From Bacteroides sp. (GTDB lineage: Bacteria > Bacteroidota > Bacteroidia > Bacteroidales > Bacteroidaceae): 6,159 bases of DNA. Below the pieces are notes generated by a model. That model had not been told where the DNA came from, did not search any database, and worked only from the letters and a program-made list of their open reading frames with translations. The DNA is taken from NCBI GenBank assembly GCA_030529405.1, contig JAUMWZ010000099.1:1-6159 (forward strand), in the 5' to 3' direction. The position numbers and the translations under genes are program-made. Of this stretch, positions 5,741 through 6,159 are shown one piece after another; the stretch's first letter is position 1, and each line of letters begins with the position of its first letter.

Positions 5741-6159
5741 ATGACTAACGAGAACCTATCGCTCACGAGAAAAACAATAGTGGGTGTTCAATTTCTTTTC
5801 GTTGCCTTCGGAGCAACAGTGTTAGTGCCTTTACTTGTGGGTTTAGAACCATCTACTGCTCTTTTTTCAGCAGGTGTCGGCACACTTATATTTCATCTTG
5901 TAACTAAAGGTAAAGTTCCTATTTTCTTAGGAAGTAGTTTCGCTTTCATAGCACCTATCACTGCAGCCACAGAATTATATGGATTGCAAGGCACACTCTC
6001 TGGTATGGTGGGAGTGGCACTTGTTTATTTTGTTATGAGTGCATTAGTGAAATGGCAGGGAGTGAACCTTATAAAGAAACTGTTTCCACCTGTGGTAATT
6101 GGGCCAGTGATAATACTTATCGGTCTTTCTCTAGCTGGTGTAGGGGTAGATATGGCTAA
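5741..6159 (+). CDS. uraA: Uracil permease UraA (NCS2 family), N-terminal part, truncated by window edge
   Basis: The frame from ATG 5741 stays open for 139 codons to the right edge. It encodes a hydrophobic, multi-helix protein that aligns from memory along its whole length with E. coli UraA. Landmarks are FGATVLVPLLVGL (residues 23-35, TM1), TKGKVPIFLGSSFAFIAPI (TM2-TM3, with the substrate-site loop GSSFAF), and LFPPVVIGPVIILIGLSLAG near the end of the fragment. UraA is an inner-membrane proton symporter that takes up uracil for pyrimidine salvage. The usual length is a little over 400 residues, so about one third is present. The conserved acidic residues of TM8 and TM10 lie outside the window. 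A notable change is F18 where E. coli UraA has H24 in TM1. Other NCS2 substrates such as xanthine cannot be fully excluded, but the TM1 and TM3 motifs are of the uracil type. Confidence 0.88.
   Translation, partial: MTNENLSLTRKTIVGVQFLFVAFGATVLVPLLVGLEPSTALFSAGVGTLIFHLVTKGKVPIFLGSSFAFIAPITAATELYGLQGTLSGMVGVALVYFVMSALVKWQGVNLIKKLFPPVVIGPVIILIGLSLAGVGVDMA

Overview
The window is a stretch of low-GC chromosome from a member of the Bacteroidota, most likely order Bacteroidales. This rests on three things. The protein families are a lipoprotein Omp85 of the TamL type, an HU-CCDC81/SPOR membrane protein and a zinc-ribbon/FHA protein. Several gene starts are preceded by the Bacteroidota promoter pattern (TTTG about 18 bases before TANNTTTG). 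There are no clear purine-rich Shine-Dalgarno sites. Every recognised gene is on the + strand. Genus and species cannot be read from the sequence.

Layout: (1) 1-260, the C-terminal ACT domain of a RelA/SpoT-family (p)ppGpp enzyme, cut by the window edge. (2) 393-758, a small MmcQ/YjbR-family protein. (3) 759-1013, an intergenic region with a perfect 16-bp hairpin and a phased palindromic repeat array. (4) 1014-3317, a TamL-like outer-membrane beta-barrel lipoprotein, followed by a clean intrinsic terminator. (5) 3318-3730, an intergenic region with a second repeat array. (6) 3731-4837 and 4884-5429, a probable two-gene operon encoding an inner-membrane HU-CCDC81/SPOR protein and a zinc-ribbon/FHA protein. 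(7) 5430-5740, an intergenic region with a third repeat array and a good promoter. (8) 5741 to the end, the N-terminal third of a UraA-type uracil permease.

The genes are mostly housekeeping and do not form one pathway. They cover stringent response, outer-membrane biogenesis, a likely envelope/chromosome-linked pair, and pyrimidine uptake. There is no sign of a phage, insertion sequence, CRISPR array or defence island.

The most unusual structure is non-coding. Each of the three large intergenic regions carries at least four copies of a 14-bp palindrome close to AACTATATATAGTT, separated by 8-bp spacers often close to GATTTGCA. The repeat period is exactly 22 bp in all three places. The two short gaps, 261-392 and 4838-4883, have no such array. 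Degenerate extra units lie in phase at the array edges. Neighbouring units can pair into long hairpins, and two of these are followed by T-runs. The arrays may therefore be transcription-unit boundary elements, phased protein-binding sites or remnants of a small mobile repeat; the sequence alone does not decide between these.
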